The notes: generated by a model not told the origin, from the letters alone. Shown: positions 1 to 6,383, counted from the first letter of the stretch. The stretch is DNA of 8,175 nucleotides from an uncultured Enterococcus sp. (GCA_946409145.1 CAMJVA010000065.1:1-8175); one strand, 5' to 3'. A program made the numbers and translations.

Positions 1-39
1 AAAAAGAGGCTGCCAATTTTGGCAGCCTCTTTGCTTTTT
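1..39. terminator. Bidirectional intrinsic terminator
   Basis: Positions 3-14 pair perfectly with 21-32 (arms AAAGAGGCTGCC and GGCAGCCTCTTT), around a six-base AATTTT loop. On the minus strand the stem runs straight into TTTTT at the window edge, so it ends transcription of the small membrane-protein gene, whose stop codon is 4 bp away. On the plus strand GCTTTTT follows, so it can also end a plus-strand gene lying left of the window. Confidence 0.9.
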
Positions 40-43
40 AAAG

Positions 44-322
44 TTAAATTAAATGACCAACCCATAAAAAGCTGGTTCCAACAGATAGGAAAGCGAAAAT
101 AAGGGCGCTTTTAACTTGATAGGAAAAAAAGTTTTTCCGATATTGGTGTAAAAATCCCATGGCAAATCCTAAAAAGACAAGAGTAATTAGTAATAAAAGA
201 TTTTGTGTATGTAAGCTAAGCCAAGAAAACAACACGGATGCATCAATGAACTTTAAACAAACTAAAGTTAAAAAAGATACACCTAATGTTAAAATGTGTT
301 GGGTTTTATGTGTCTCTTTCAT
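44..322 (-). CDS. Small three-helix membrane protein, unknown function
   Basis: This encodes 92 residues with an ATG start and a TAA stop. A strong ribosome binding site (AAAGGAGG, about 329-336) sits a few bases upstream of the start, which supports a real gene. The protein is mostly hydrophobic. Three membrane segments can be seen at about residues 10-33, 40-58 and 70-92, after a short polar N-terminus rich in Lys, His and Thr. The basic stretch HQYRKNFF (about 59-66) lies between segments two and three and is probably cytoplasmic. I recognise no family motif and assign no function. It lies downstream of argS on the same strand, separated by the argS terminator, and has its own terminator at 1-39. 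No convincing promoter is visible in the gap, so it may depend on read-through from argS or on a weak promoter. Confidence 0.72.
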   Translation of the reverse strand: MKETHKTQHILTLGVSFLTLVCLKFIDASVLFSWLSLHTQNLLLLITLVFLGFAMGFLHQYRKNFFSYQVKSALIFAFLSVGTSFLWVGHLI

Positions 323-400
323 AAATACTCCTCCTTTACTCTATGAATACTTTACTAAATCTTAATGATTTCGTCATCCTACTTAAGTCCTATCTTAAAG

Positions 401-441
401 AAAGCCTATGAACTTTTTGTGAAGTTCATAGGCTTTTTTTT
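401..441. terminator. argS terminator (hairpin active in both directions)
   Basis: Positions 401-415 pair perfectly with 422-436 (AAAGCCTATGAACTT and its complement), leaving a six-base loop. The plus strand has a run of eight T from 434. Reading the minus strand after argS, the stem is followed by CTTTAAG, a weaker U-tract that may allow some read-through into the small membrane-protein gene. Confidence 0.82.
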
Positions 442-457
442 AGAAAAATTAAATAAA

Positions 458-2143
458 TTACATTTCTTCTGGAGCGTGAACCCCTAATAAACGTAAGTCT
501 TCTTTTAATAAAGTAGCTACAGCATAAACTAAAGTAAGTCGTGCTTGTTTTTCCTGATCATCTTGTAAGATTTTCACATTAGCGTAGTATTTGTTAAAAG
601 CTTGGGCTAATTGAAGGGCATGTTTGGCAATCACAGAAGGTTCAAATTTATCAGCCGCTCTAGACACTACTTGAGGATAGCTTTGTAATAATTTAATGAC
701 TTCCCAAGATAAAGAATCGTTTAAGGAAAGATTTTCAGTAGTTTCTTTAAAGTCAGCTTTTCTTAAAATAGAGCAGCAACGAGCGTGAGTATATTGAACG
801 TAAGGACCAGTTTCTCCTTCAAAACGCACCACTTCTTCAAGATCAAAGTCAAAATTATTTAAGCGATCATTTTTTAAGTCGTGGAAGACAACAGCGCCGA
901 CACCTACTTCACGAGCCACTTGATCTTTATTTGCTAAGTTAGGATTTTTTTCTTGGATTTGTTCTTTAGCACTAACAATCGCTTCATTTAACACTTCTTC
1001 AAGTAAAATAATTTTTCCTTTTCTGGTAGAAAGTTTTTTTCCACCTTGGGTAATCATACCAAAGGGAACATGGTGAATGTCTTCAGACCAAGAAAAACCT
1101 AATTCTTTTAAGACTGCTTTTAATTGGCGGAAGTGAATGGTTTGTTCATTTCCAACAACATATAAAGATTTAGCGAAGTTGTAGGTATTTTTCCGATAAA
1201 TAGCTGCGGCTAAATCTCTTGTAATATATAAAGTCGCTCCGTCTGATTTTTTAATTAAAGCAGGATTTAAATCATAGTCACTTAAATCAACAATTTGAGC
1301 TCCTTGATCAAGTTTTAAAAGATGTTTTTCTTCTAAAAGTGTGACCACGTCAGCCATTTTGTCATTATAGAAAGCTTCTCCATTATAGGAGTCAAACTCT
1401 ACTTCTAAGAGAGCATAAATTTTTTGGAATTCTTTTAAAGATTCTTCTCTAAACCAACGCCATAAACTTAAGGCTTCTTCATTATCTTCTTCTAATTTTT
1501 TAAACCAAGCTCTGGCTTCATCATTTAAGGAAGGATCAATTTCAGCTTTTTCATGGAAGTCTACATAAAGACGTAACAGTTCGTTAATGGGTGCTTTTTT
1601 CACAGCTTCTTCTGAGCCCCATTTTTTATAAGCAACAATTAATTTGCCAAATTGTGTACCCCAATCGCCTAAGTGATTAATTTTATAAGGTTTAAAACCT
1701 ACTTTTCCTAAAATATTAGCTAAAGCATTTCCAATAACGGTGGAACGTAAATGTCCCATAGAAATTGGTTTTGCAATATTTGGAGAAGACATATCAATGG
1801 TGATTGTTTCACCTAAACCAATATTTTGGTCACCAAAGGCTTGTTTTTCAGTGACGATTTTTTCAAGGACATTTTGAGAAAATAATCCTTTAGCTAAAAA
1901 GAAATTAAGATAAGGGCCTACTGGGACGACTTTTTCAAAATGATCGTCTTGAATTTTTTCCGCTAGTTCTGTGGCAATCGTTTGAGGTGCTTTTCGTTGA
2001 ATTTTTGCTAGAGAAAAAGCAGGAAAAGCCCAATCTCCGTGTTCTGGGGTTTTTGGAACTTCTAATAATTGTAAAATGTTGTCTAAGGAAAGTGCGGGCA
2101 AGGCTTTTTGAATCGCCTTTGCTACTGTATTTTTTTCATCCAT
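458..2143 (-). CDS. argS: Arginyl-tRNA synthetase
   Basis: This cytoplasmic class I aminoacyl-tRNA synthetase joins arginine to tRNA-Arg using ATP. The 561 residues are a full-length size for bacterial ArgRS. Residues 1 to about 85 form the N-terminal additional domain that contacts the tRNA D-loop. The catalytic Rossmann fold carries the HIGH-equivalent SMGH at 128-131 (context SSPNIAKPISMGHLRST, a form common in Firmicutes), then NHLGDWGTQFG at 156-166 and KKSDGATLYITRD at 298-310. LSTRKG at 371-376 replaces the KMSKS loop, as is usual in this family. The all-helical DALR anticodon-binding domain fills roughly 445-561 and ends in the typical LLGVHAPEEM. The ATG start has GGAGG at 2151-2155, seven bases upstream. 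The gene is divergent from argR, its natural regulatory neighbour. The leader is only about 60 nt, too short for a T-box riboswitch. No residue expected at the active site appears to be missing. Confidence 0.98.
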   Translation of the reverse strand: MDEKNTVAKAIQKALPALSLDNILQLLEVPKTPEHGDWAFPAFSLAKIQRKAPQTIATELAEKIQDDHFEKVVPVGPYLNFFLAKGLFSQNVLEKIVTEKQAFGDQNIGLGETITIDMSSPNIAKPISMGHLRSTVIGNALANILGKVGFKPYKINHLGDWGTQFGKLIVAYKKWGSEEAVKKAPINELLRLYVDFHEKAEIDPSLNDEARAWFKKLEEDNEEALSLWRWFREESLKEFQKIYALLEVEFDSYNGEAFYNDKMADVVTLLEEKHLLKLDQGAQIVDLSDYDLNPALIKKSDGATLYITRDLAAAIYRKNTYNFAKSLYVVGNEQTIHFRQLKAVLKELGFSWSEDIHHVPFGMITQGGKKLSTRKGKIILLEEVLNEAIVSAKEQIQEKNPNLANKDQVAREVGVGAVVFHDLKNDRLNNFDFDLEEVVRFEGETGPYVQYTHARCCSILRKADFKETTENLSLNDSLSWEVIKLLQSYPQVVSRAADKFEPSVIAKHALQLAQAFNKYYANVKILQDDQEKQARLTLVYAVATLLKEDLRLLGVHAPEEM

Positions 2144-2162
2144 GGGATAACCTCCATCAAGT

Positions 2163-2184
2163 AAAAAGAGCCAAGAAAATGGCT
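2163..2184 (-). promoter_or_regulatory. Mini-hairpin with U-tract in the argS leader
   Basis: Read on the minus strand, the leader holds AGCCA (2184-2180) and TGGCT (2173-2169) around a six-base loop, followed at once by CTTTTT (2168-2163). It lies between the predicted transcription start and the argS ribosome binding site. The shape is that of a very short intrinsic terminator or attenuator. The stem is only 5 bp, so this is a tentative call. Confidence 0.3.
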
Positions 2185-2208
2185 ACTTATTTTCTGAAAT
2201 TCATTGCT

Positions 2209-2237
2209 ATTATAACAAGAATACCCCTTGTTGACTA
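2209..2237 (-). promoter_or_regulatory. argS promoter
   Basis: The minus strand has a perfect TATAAT -10 box (2214-2209) preceded by TG and one base, making an extended -10 element. A -35 element TAGTCA (2237-2232, 4 of 6 matches to consensus) stands 17 bp upstream. Transcription would start near 2202, giving a leader of about 60 nt before the argS ATG. Confidence 0.7.
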
Positions 2238-2272
2238 GCTTTAAAATTATTTCAGGAAATTAAGATAACTTT

Positions 2273-2302
2273 TTGCTTGGAGGAACAAACATTTGCTATA
2301 AT
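2273..2302 (+). promoter_or_regulatory. argR promoter
   Basis: A perfect TATAAT lies at 2297-2302 and is preceded by TGC, an extended -10 element that compensates for a poor -35 (TTGCTT at 2273-2278, 18-bp spacer). The predicted start near 2308 leaves a very short leader: the ribosome binding site begins at 2315. I could not find a convincing ARG box around it. Confidence 0.7.
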
Positions 2303-2326
2303 ACTTGGTGAAGTGGAGGGGTTAAG

Positions 2327-2779
2327 GTGAAGAAAAAGGAACGCCAAGCTATTTTAAAAGAGATTATTGCTAAAGAACAAATCACTACGCAAGATGATTT
2401 ATTAGAAAAATTAGCCAAAGAAAATATTGTTGCCACACAAGCCACAATTTCTAGAGACATTCGGGAATTAAAAATTATTAAAGTAAGAAACGACAAAGGA
2501 CAAATGGTTTATCGTTTATATGAAGAAAAACAATTAAATCGAGACCACTTAAAAGAAATGATTCAAGAAATGGTAGAAAAAATTAGCCAAGTGCAATTTC
2601 TTACTATTTTACACACAACGACCAGCTCAGCAGATCTTGTAGCCGCCTTAATTGACGAAATGCAAATGGCAGAAATTACAGCAACCATGGCTGGAACCGA
2701 TACTTTATTAATTATTTCCCCTAATGAAGAGCAAGCAAAATATGTTGCGGCTATTTTAAGGGAACTTCATGAACAATAA
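2327..2779 (+). CDS. argR: ArgR/AhrC-family arginine repressor
   Basis: This is the arginine-dependent DNA-binding regulator of arginine biosynthesis and catabolism genes; family members act as hexamers. Its 150 residues match the family length. Residues 1 to about 68 form the winged helix-turn-helix, with the recognition-helix signature ATQATISRDIRELKIIKV (36-53) intact, including Ser42 and Arg43. Residues of about 80-150 form the oligomerisation and arginine-binding domain. The start is GTG at 2327, supported by GGAGGGG at 2315-2321 with a 5-nt spacer. The ligand site is unusual. The usual PGxA segment reads TSSA (99-102), and the usual GDDT motif reads GTDT (123-126), so the first of two family-conserved aspartates is Thr124 while Asp125 remains. 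Lactic acid bacteria often carry two or more ArgR-type paralogues that act together, and this could be one with altered arginine binding. The symbol argR is generic; ahrC is an equally possible name. Confidence 0.93.
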   Translation: MKKKERQAILKEIIAKEQITTQDDLLEKLAKENIVATQATISRDIRELKIIKVRNDKGQMVYRLYEEKQLNRDHLKEMIQEMVEKISQVQFLTILHTTTSSADLVAALIDEMQMAEITATMAGTDTLLIISPNEEQAKYVAAILRELHEQ

Positions 2780-2781
2780 AG

Positions 2782-2809
2782 AAAGCTGAAGGAAAACCTT
2801 CAGCTTTTT
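2782..2809. terminator. Shared terminator of argR and the pseudouridine synthase gene
   Basis: AAAGCTGAAGG (2782-2792) pairs perfectly with 2797-2807 around an AAAA loop, and T residues continue to 2809 on the plus strand. It begins 2 bp after the argR stop. The last T residues fall inside the TAA stop (2810-2808) of the opposing gene. On the minus strand the U-tract is TTTCTTTATT, so both convergent transcripts can end here. Confidence 0.88.
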
Positions 2810-3671
2810 AAAACAATTTATCTGGTGTTTCAATAAGAATATCTTTTTTGGTAAAAGGATGACAAAATTCTAGCTTCACGGCTTTTAAGGCTAACTTTTT
2901 TTCTTTCCCAGGATTATATAAAACATCTCCCACAATAGGATGGCCGATACTTTTTAAATGCACTCGAATTTGGTGGGTTCTTCCTGTGAGTAAAAAACAA
3001 GTGACATAAGAATAATGAGCGGTGGTTTTTTCCACCGTGACTTTTGTAATAGCCGGTTTTCCATTTTTATCCACTAAGCGTTTTCTTCTATCGTGACGAT
3101 CCCGTGCAATAGGGGCTTCAATGGTGAATTTTTTTTCAAGTATTTTTCCAGTGGTAATGGCTTGATAAGTCCGGTGAATGTGGCGCATTTCAAGCATTCG
3201 TCCTAAAATAGGTAATACCACTGGATCTTTTGCTAGTAAAACTAAACCTGATGTTTCTTTGTCTAAACGATGGACAATATAAGGGATTTTTCCCTGAGAT
3301 TTTAAATAACTGGCTGCATCATTTAGTAAGGTATCATTTTCTTGTGGAGAATTCGGGTGTGTTTTTTGCCCAGCTGGTTTATTCACGACTAAAAGATGTT
3401 CATCTTCATAAAAAATGTTTAAGCGTTCTTTTTTGCCTAAAAGAACCGTAGCTGAAGGATAATCTGATTTTAAAAAAGTTAATTGTAACTGATCTCCTGA
3501 AGTGACGAAGTGGTGAAAGGGGACTTTTTTTTCATTTACAAAAACTTGTTGACGGGTTCTTAAAAAGTGGCGAACTTTTCGGGGAATGAGCAGTTCATCT
3601 TTTAAATAATCAGTGAGAGCCATGGGTGTTTTATTTTGGGTAGTAAGTGTCAAGGTGTATGTATCGTTCAA
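2808..3671 (-). CDS. RluA/RluD-family RNA pseudouridine synthase
   Basis: The family converts specific uridines of 23S rRNA, or of tRNA in some members, to pseudouridine. Of 287 residues, about 20-65 form an S4-like RNA-binding domain (LIPRKVRHFLRTRQQVFVN). The catalytic domain follows with VNKPAG (96-101), the signature HRLDKETSG (134-142) carrying the catalytic Asp137, and LLTGRTHQIRVHL (227-239), which lines the active site. The start appears to be TTG at 3671-3669: AAAGGAG (3686-3680) stands 8 nt before it, whereas the in-frame ATG at codon 17 has no ribosome binding site and would cut into the region before the S4 domain. The gene is divergent from pbp2A and convergent with argR. Several paralogues exist in Firmicutes (YlyB, YhcT and YjbO in Bacillus subtilis), so I give no symbol; the target uridine cannot be read from sequence. 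Confidence 0.93.
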   Translation of the reverse strand: MNDTYTLTLTTQNKTPMALTDYLKDELLIPRKVRHFLRTRQQVFVNEKKVPFHHFVTSGDQLQLTFLKSDYPSATVLLGKKERLNIFYEDEHLLVVNKPAGQKTHPNSPQENDTLLNDAASYLKSQGKIPYIVHRLDKETSGLVLLAKDPVVLPILGRMLEMRHIHRTYQAITTGKILEKKFTIEAPIARDRHDRRKRLVDKNGKPAITKVTVEKTTAHYSYVTCFLLTGRTHQIRVHLKSIGHPIVGDVLYNPGKEKKLALKAVKLEFCHPFTKKDILIETPDKLF

Positions 3672-3755
3672 AGAGACCTCTCCTTTAATAATTCTTAATA
3701 ATAAAAAAGTGTTTGTTAATATTTTTAGAGAAATATTGTTTTTTATTTTACAAAT

Positions 3756-3778
3756 GCTAGACTTACGGAAAGTATAGC
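3756..3778. promoter_or_regulatory. Imperfect palindrome in the pbp2A promoter, candidate response-regulator box
   Basis: The left arm GCTAGACTTAC (3756-3766) and right arm GAAAGTATAGC (3768-3778) are complementary at 9 of 11 positions around a single central base. The core reads ACT-N7-AGT. It overlaps or abuts the likely promoter: CATAAT (3778-3783) is the best -10 box, and no good -35 lies at the normal distance from it, which is typical of activator-dependent promoters. TTTACA at 3747-3752 is a -35-like match but lies 25 bp from CATAAT. VraR/LiaR-type control is an inference from the motif and from the gene it precedes. Confidence 0.5.
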
Positions 3779-3809
3779 ATAATTTTTTTGAAGTAAAAGG
3801 AGTACATTA

Positions 3810-5915
3810 ATGGATTTTTTGCAGAAAGTAAAAAATAAGTGGCTGCAGTTTTGGCATTATATTAAGCCTTACTTAAAAGCTTTTCATGAAAAAAGAAAAC
3901 AAATTTGGAAAAAATATCATATTCATAAAATATTTTTATTAGTCACCTTAACCATTATTTTGGTTTCAAGTATTTATTTATTTTATTTAGCCAAACAAGC
4001 TAATGTTTCTACTTTGGAATCTAGCTTAAAACAAGTGACCATGGTTTATGATAAAGACGATGATCAAGCAGGGACCTTATACGGACAAAAGGGGACTTAT
4101 GTGGAGTTAGATAAAATCTCAGAACCGTTGAAAAAAGTAGTAGTCGCCACAGAAGACAAACGTTTTTATGAACATCATGGCTATGATTTAAAAGGAATCG
4201 CCAGAGCGGCTCTTGGAATTTTAACTAGTGGGCACATTACAGGAGGCGGCTCCACTTTAACGCAACAATTAGCTAAAAATGCTTATTTAACCCAAAAGCA
4301 AACCTTTGACCGTAAAGCCCGAGAATTATTTTTAGCCATTGAAATTGAAAAAAATTATTCTAAAGATGAAATTTTAACCATGTATTTAAATAATTCCTAC
4401 TTTGCTAATGGAGTTTGGGGGGTGGAAGATGCTAGTTTAAAATATTTTGGTAAATCAGCCAGTGAAATTACTCTAGGAGAAGCGGCTATTTTAGTGGGCA
4501 TGTTAAAAGGTCCGGGAATTTATAATCCTATTGACCATTTAGACAACGCTACTGCAAGAAGAAAAACAGTACTATCTGTGTTAGTTTCTCAAGATGTGAT
4601 TACTAAAGAACAAGCAGCTCAAGAAGAAGCAGTGCCTATTGAAAGTATGTTAAATGATGCTTATGATTCTTCTGATAAAGGTTACACTTATCCTTGGTTT
4701 TTTGATGAAGTTATCAGAGAAGCTAAAGAAAAATATGGTATTTCAGAAAGTGATTTGTTAAATAAAGGTTATAAAATTTACACCACTTTAGGACAAAGAA
4801 TTCAAAGAGGAATGCAAGATACTTTTAATGATTCTTCTCTTTTTCCTGAAAATGCCACAGATGGTACCATGGTTCAAGCAGGCTCTGCGGCGATTGATCC
4901 AGAAACAGGAGGAGTTTTTGCTGTTGTTGGTGGACGAAATGAAGCGGTCTTTTTAGGATTTAACCGAGCAACCATGGCTCAAATTCCTCCAGGTTCTACA
5001 ATTAAACCTTTAGTTTCTTACACACCAGCTTTAGAAAAAGGAATGAAACCCACTGATTTAATTCCTAATACTAAACAGGATTATTATCCAGAAGGAAATA
5101 ATATTGATAATGTGTACACAGAGGATATTCCTATGTATGATGCCCTAGCTCACAGTATTAATATGCCTGCTGTATGGTTACTTAATGAAGTTGGTTTAAA
5201 TACAGGTTTTCAAAAAGCCCAAGAATTTGGCTTAAATTTAAAAGAAGAAGATAAATATTATGGCTTAGCTTTAGGGGGATTAACTACTGGAGTTTCTCCT
5301 TTAACGATGGCCGCAGCTTATGGGGTGTTTGCTAATGAAGGAGAAAGAATTGAACCTTACTTTATTCGAAAAATTGTAGACTCCACGGGAGCTGTAGTAG
5401 GAGAAGCGTCTCCTAAAAAAACACAGGTGACGACAAAAGAAGTGGCTGATGAAATGACTGGGATGTTACAAGGAGTCTTTTCTTCTGGAACAGGGGTCAA
5501 TGCTCAACCAGATGGCTACACTATGGCTGGAAAAACCGGTTCCACAGAAACTTCTTTTGGTCAAGGAACAAAAGATCAATGGTTAGTAGGTTACACCCCT
5601 GATATGGTTATTTCTTCTTGGATGGGTTTTGATAATTCTTCTGAAGAACATTATTTAACGAATACAAGTAGTCAAGGTTTAGCCAAAGTCTTTAAAAGAG
5701 AAGCAGAAAATATGCTTCCTTACACAGATTTAACCGACTTTTCTGTAGAAGATATTTCTCAACAACAAGAAAAAGAAGAAAATAAAAAATCTTCCTGGGA
5801 TGACTTTACTGATAAAGTAAAAGAAGGGGCCGAGTATTGGGGCGGCAAAGTAAAAGAAGGTTTAGACGGGGCTGCTGAATCTTTCTGGAATTTTTTTGAT
5901 AAAGTACGAGAATAG
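3810..5915 (+). CDS. pbp2A: Class A penicillin-binding protein, PBP2a type
   Basis: This bifunctional membrane enzyme polymerises lipid II into glycan strands and cross-links peptides outside the cell. The 701 residues comprise a basic cytoplasmic N-terminus (1-40), one membrane helix (about 41-61), a GT51 transglycosylase domain (about 85-260) with catalytic Glu115 in ATEDKRFYEHHG and GGGSTLTQQLAKN (145-157), and a transpeptidase domain (about 355-640). All transpeptidase motifs are present: SxxK as STIK with nucleophile Ser396 and Lys399, SxN as SIN (449-451), and KTG (575-577). Architecture and many local motifs, such as YLNNSYFANGVWGVEDAS, match the streptococcal PBP2a group as I recall it; an Enterococcus annotation might use another symbol. 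The C-terminal tail (about 650-701) is charged and amphipathic, with KVKEG repeated at 669-673 and 680-684 and an aromatic end (SFWNFF). The ATG has AAAAGGAG at 3795-3802, 7 nt upstream. The gene is intact, and a YlbF-like gene follows 59 bp later without a terminator. Confidence 0.96.
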   Translation: MDFLQKVKNKWLQFWHYIKPYLKAFHEKRKQIWKKYHIHKIFLLVTLTIILVSSIYLFYLAKQANVSTLESSLKQVTMVYDKDDDQAGTLYGQKGTYVELDKISEPLKKVVVATEDKRFYEHHGYDLKGIARAALGILTSGHITGGGSTLTQQLAKNAYLTQKQTFDRKARELFLAIEIEKNYSKDEILTMYLNNSYFANGVWGVEDASLKYFGKSASEITLGEAAILVGMLKGPGIYNPIDHLDNATARRKTVLSVLVSQDVITKEQAAQEEAVPIESMLNDAYDSSDKGYTYPWFFDEVIREAKEKYGISESDLLNKGYKIYTTLGQRIQRGMQDTFNDSSLFPENATDGTMVQAGSAAIDPETGGVFAVVGGRNEAVFLGFNRATMAQIPPGSTIKPLVSYTPALEKGMKPTDLIPNTKQDYYPEGNNIDNVYTEDIPMYDALAHSINMPAVWLLNEVGLNTGFQKAQEFGLNLKEEDKYYGLALGGLTTGVSPLTMAAAYGVFANEGERIEPYFIRKIVDSTGAVVGEASPKKTQVTTKEVADEMTGMLQGVFSSGTGVNAQPDGYTMAGKTGSTETSFGQGTKDQWLVGYTPDMVISSWMGFDNSSEEHYLTNTSSQGLAKVFKREAENMLPYTDLTDFSVEDISQQQEKEENKKSSWDDFTDKVKEGAEYWGGKVKEGLDGAAESFWNFFDKVRE

Positions 5916-5925
5916 ATTTTCTTTC

Positions 5926-5954
5926 TTTAAAAAAAATGATAGACTCAATATAAA
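5926..5954 (+). promoter_or_regulatory. Possible promoter for the UPF0342 gene
   Basis: TTTAAA (5926-5931, 4 of 6 matches to -35) and TATAAA (5949-5954, 5 of 6 to -10) are 17 bp apart, within the 59-bp gap after pbp2A. It may add to read-through from pbp2A, as there is no terminator between the two genes. The region is A/T-rich, so a chance match is possible. Confidence 0.4.
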
Positions 5955-5974
5955 CAGATGAAGGAGGTTTTTTT

Positions 5975-6316
5975 GTGAGTAATATTTATGATTCAGCACA
6001 TGAAATTGAACGAGAATTAAGAGAACTACCTGAATTTTTAGCACTAAAAGAAGCAAGAAATGCTGTGGACAGTAACGAAGAAAGTAAGGCATTATTTGCT
6101 GAGTTCCAAGAATTTCAACAACTTTTACAACAAAAGCAAATGTCTGGAGAAGAATTTTCTGAAGAAGACACGAAAAAAGCTGGAGAAATTTCTGGAAAAG
6201 TGCAACAGGATACATTAATTAATGATTTAATGATGAAAGAACAAAGTTTTAGCTTAATCGTTAATGATTTAAATGGAATCATTATGACCCCAGTGAGAGA
6301 ATTGTATCAAAACTAA
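5975..6316 (+). CDS. UPF0342 / YlbF-YmcA-like small cytoplasmic protein
   Basis: This encodes 113 residues, strongly helical and acidic, without a signal peptide or membrane segment. The N-terminus MSNIYDSAHEIERELRELPE, the central Gln-rich coiled-coil-like stretch (FAEFQEFQQLLQQKQMSGEE, about 41-60) and the end LNGIIMTPVRELYQN match the UPF0342 group (Bacillus subtilis YheA, streptococcal homologues), which belongs to the Com_YlbF superfamily. YlbF and YmcA act with YaaT on RNase Y-dependent mRNA maturation and development, but the role of UPF0342 members is not established, so none is assigned here. The GTG start has a perfect AAGGAGG at 5961-5967, 7 nt upstream. It probably shares a transcript with pbp2A and ends at the large terminator downstream. 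Confidence 0.88.
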   Translation: MSNIYDSAHEIERELRELPEFLALKEARNAVDSNEESKALFAEFQEFQQLLQQKQMSGEEFSEEDTKKAGEISGKVQQDTLINDLMMKEQSFSLIVNDLNGIIMTPVRELYQN

Positions 6317-6330
6317 ATCTCAAGGAAAAT

Positions 6331-6377
6331 AAAAGTCCGCAAAGTTAGAGTGTTGCTCTAATTTTGCGGACTTTTTT
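6331..6377. terminator. Long-stem bidirectional terminator
   Basis: Positions 6331-6350 pair with 6356-6375 over 20 bp, with a single G-U wobble, around the five-base loop TGTTG. Six T residues (6372-6377) end the plus-strand copy, and the minus strand continues TTTTATTTT. It lies between two convergent genes, starting 14 bp after the UPF0342 stop and ending 6 bp from the regulator stop, and serves both. Confidence 0.93.
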
Positions 6378-6383
6378 GCAAAT

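Noticed and set aside
159..365. 68-codon plus-strand open frame
   Set aside because: It lies antisense to the small membrane-protein gene, which has a strong ribosome binding site and coherent membrane segments; the plus-strand frame has neither a ribosome binding site nor a protein-like composition.
323..400. Promoter for the small membrane-protein gene (TTAAGA at 365-360 with TAGAGT at 343-338)
   Set aside because: The implied start would fall inside the ribosome binding site, so it could not support normal translation.
2144..2326. T-box riboswitch or ARG boxes between argS and argR
   Set aside because: The argS leader is about 60 nt and lacks T-box stems and the T-box sequence. Sequences loosely like half ARG boxes (around 2195-2203 and 2243-2254) do not form the paired 18-bp operator. 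An inverted ATTTCAG/CTGAAAT pair (2249-2255 and 2194-2200) is only 7 bp and expected by chance in such AT-rich DNA.
3230..3451. 73-codon plus-strand open frame
   Set aside because: It is antisense within the pseudouridine synthase gene, over its catalytic motifs, with no ribosome binding site.
3718..3750. Hairpin AATATTT/AAATATT followed by T residues upstream of pbp2A
   Set aside because: The stem is only A-T pairs, 7 bp, and no plus-strand gene ends before it; it is too weak to be called a terminator.
3672..3760. Minus-strand promoter for the pseudouridine synthase gene
   Set aside because: Several TATTAT-like boxes occur, but none has a -35 element at acceptable spacing; the DNA is too AT-rich to choose one.
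5862..6215. 117-codon minus-strand open frame rich in Leu, Phe and Gln
   Set aside because: It is antisense to the end of pbp2A and the UPF0342 gene; its composition is what AT-rich helical genes give in reverse, and it has no ribosome binding site.
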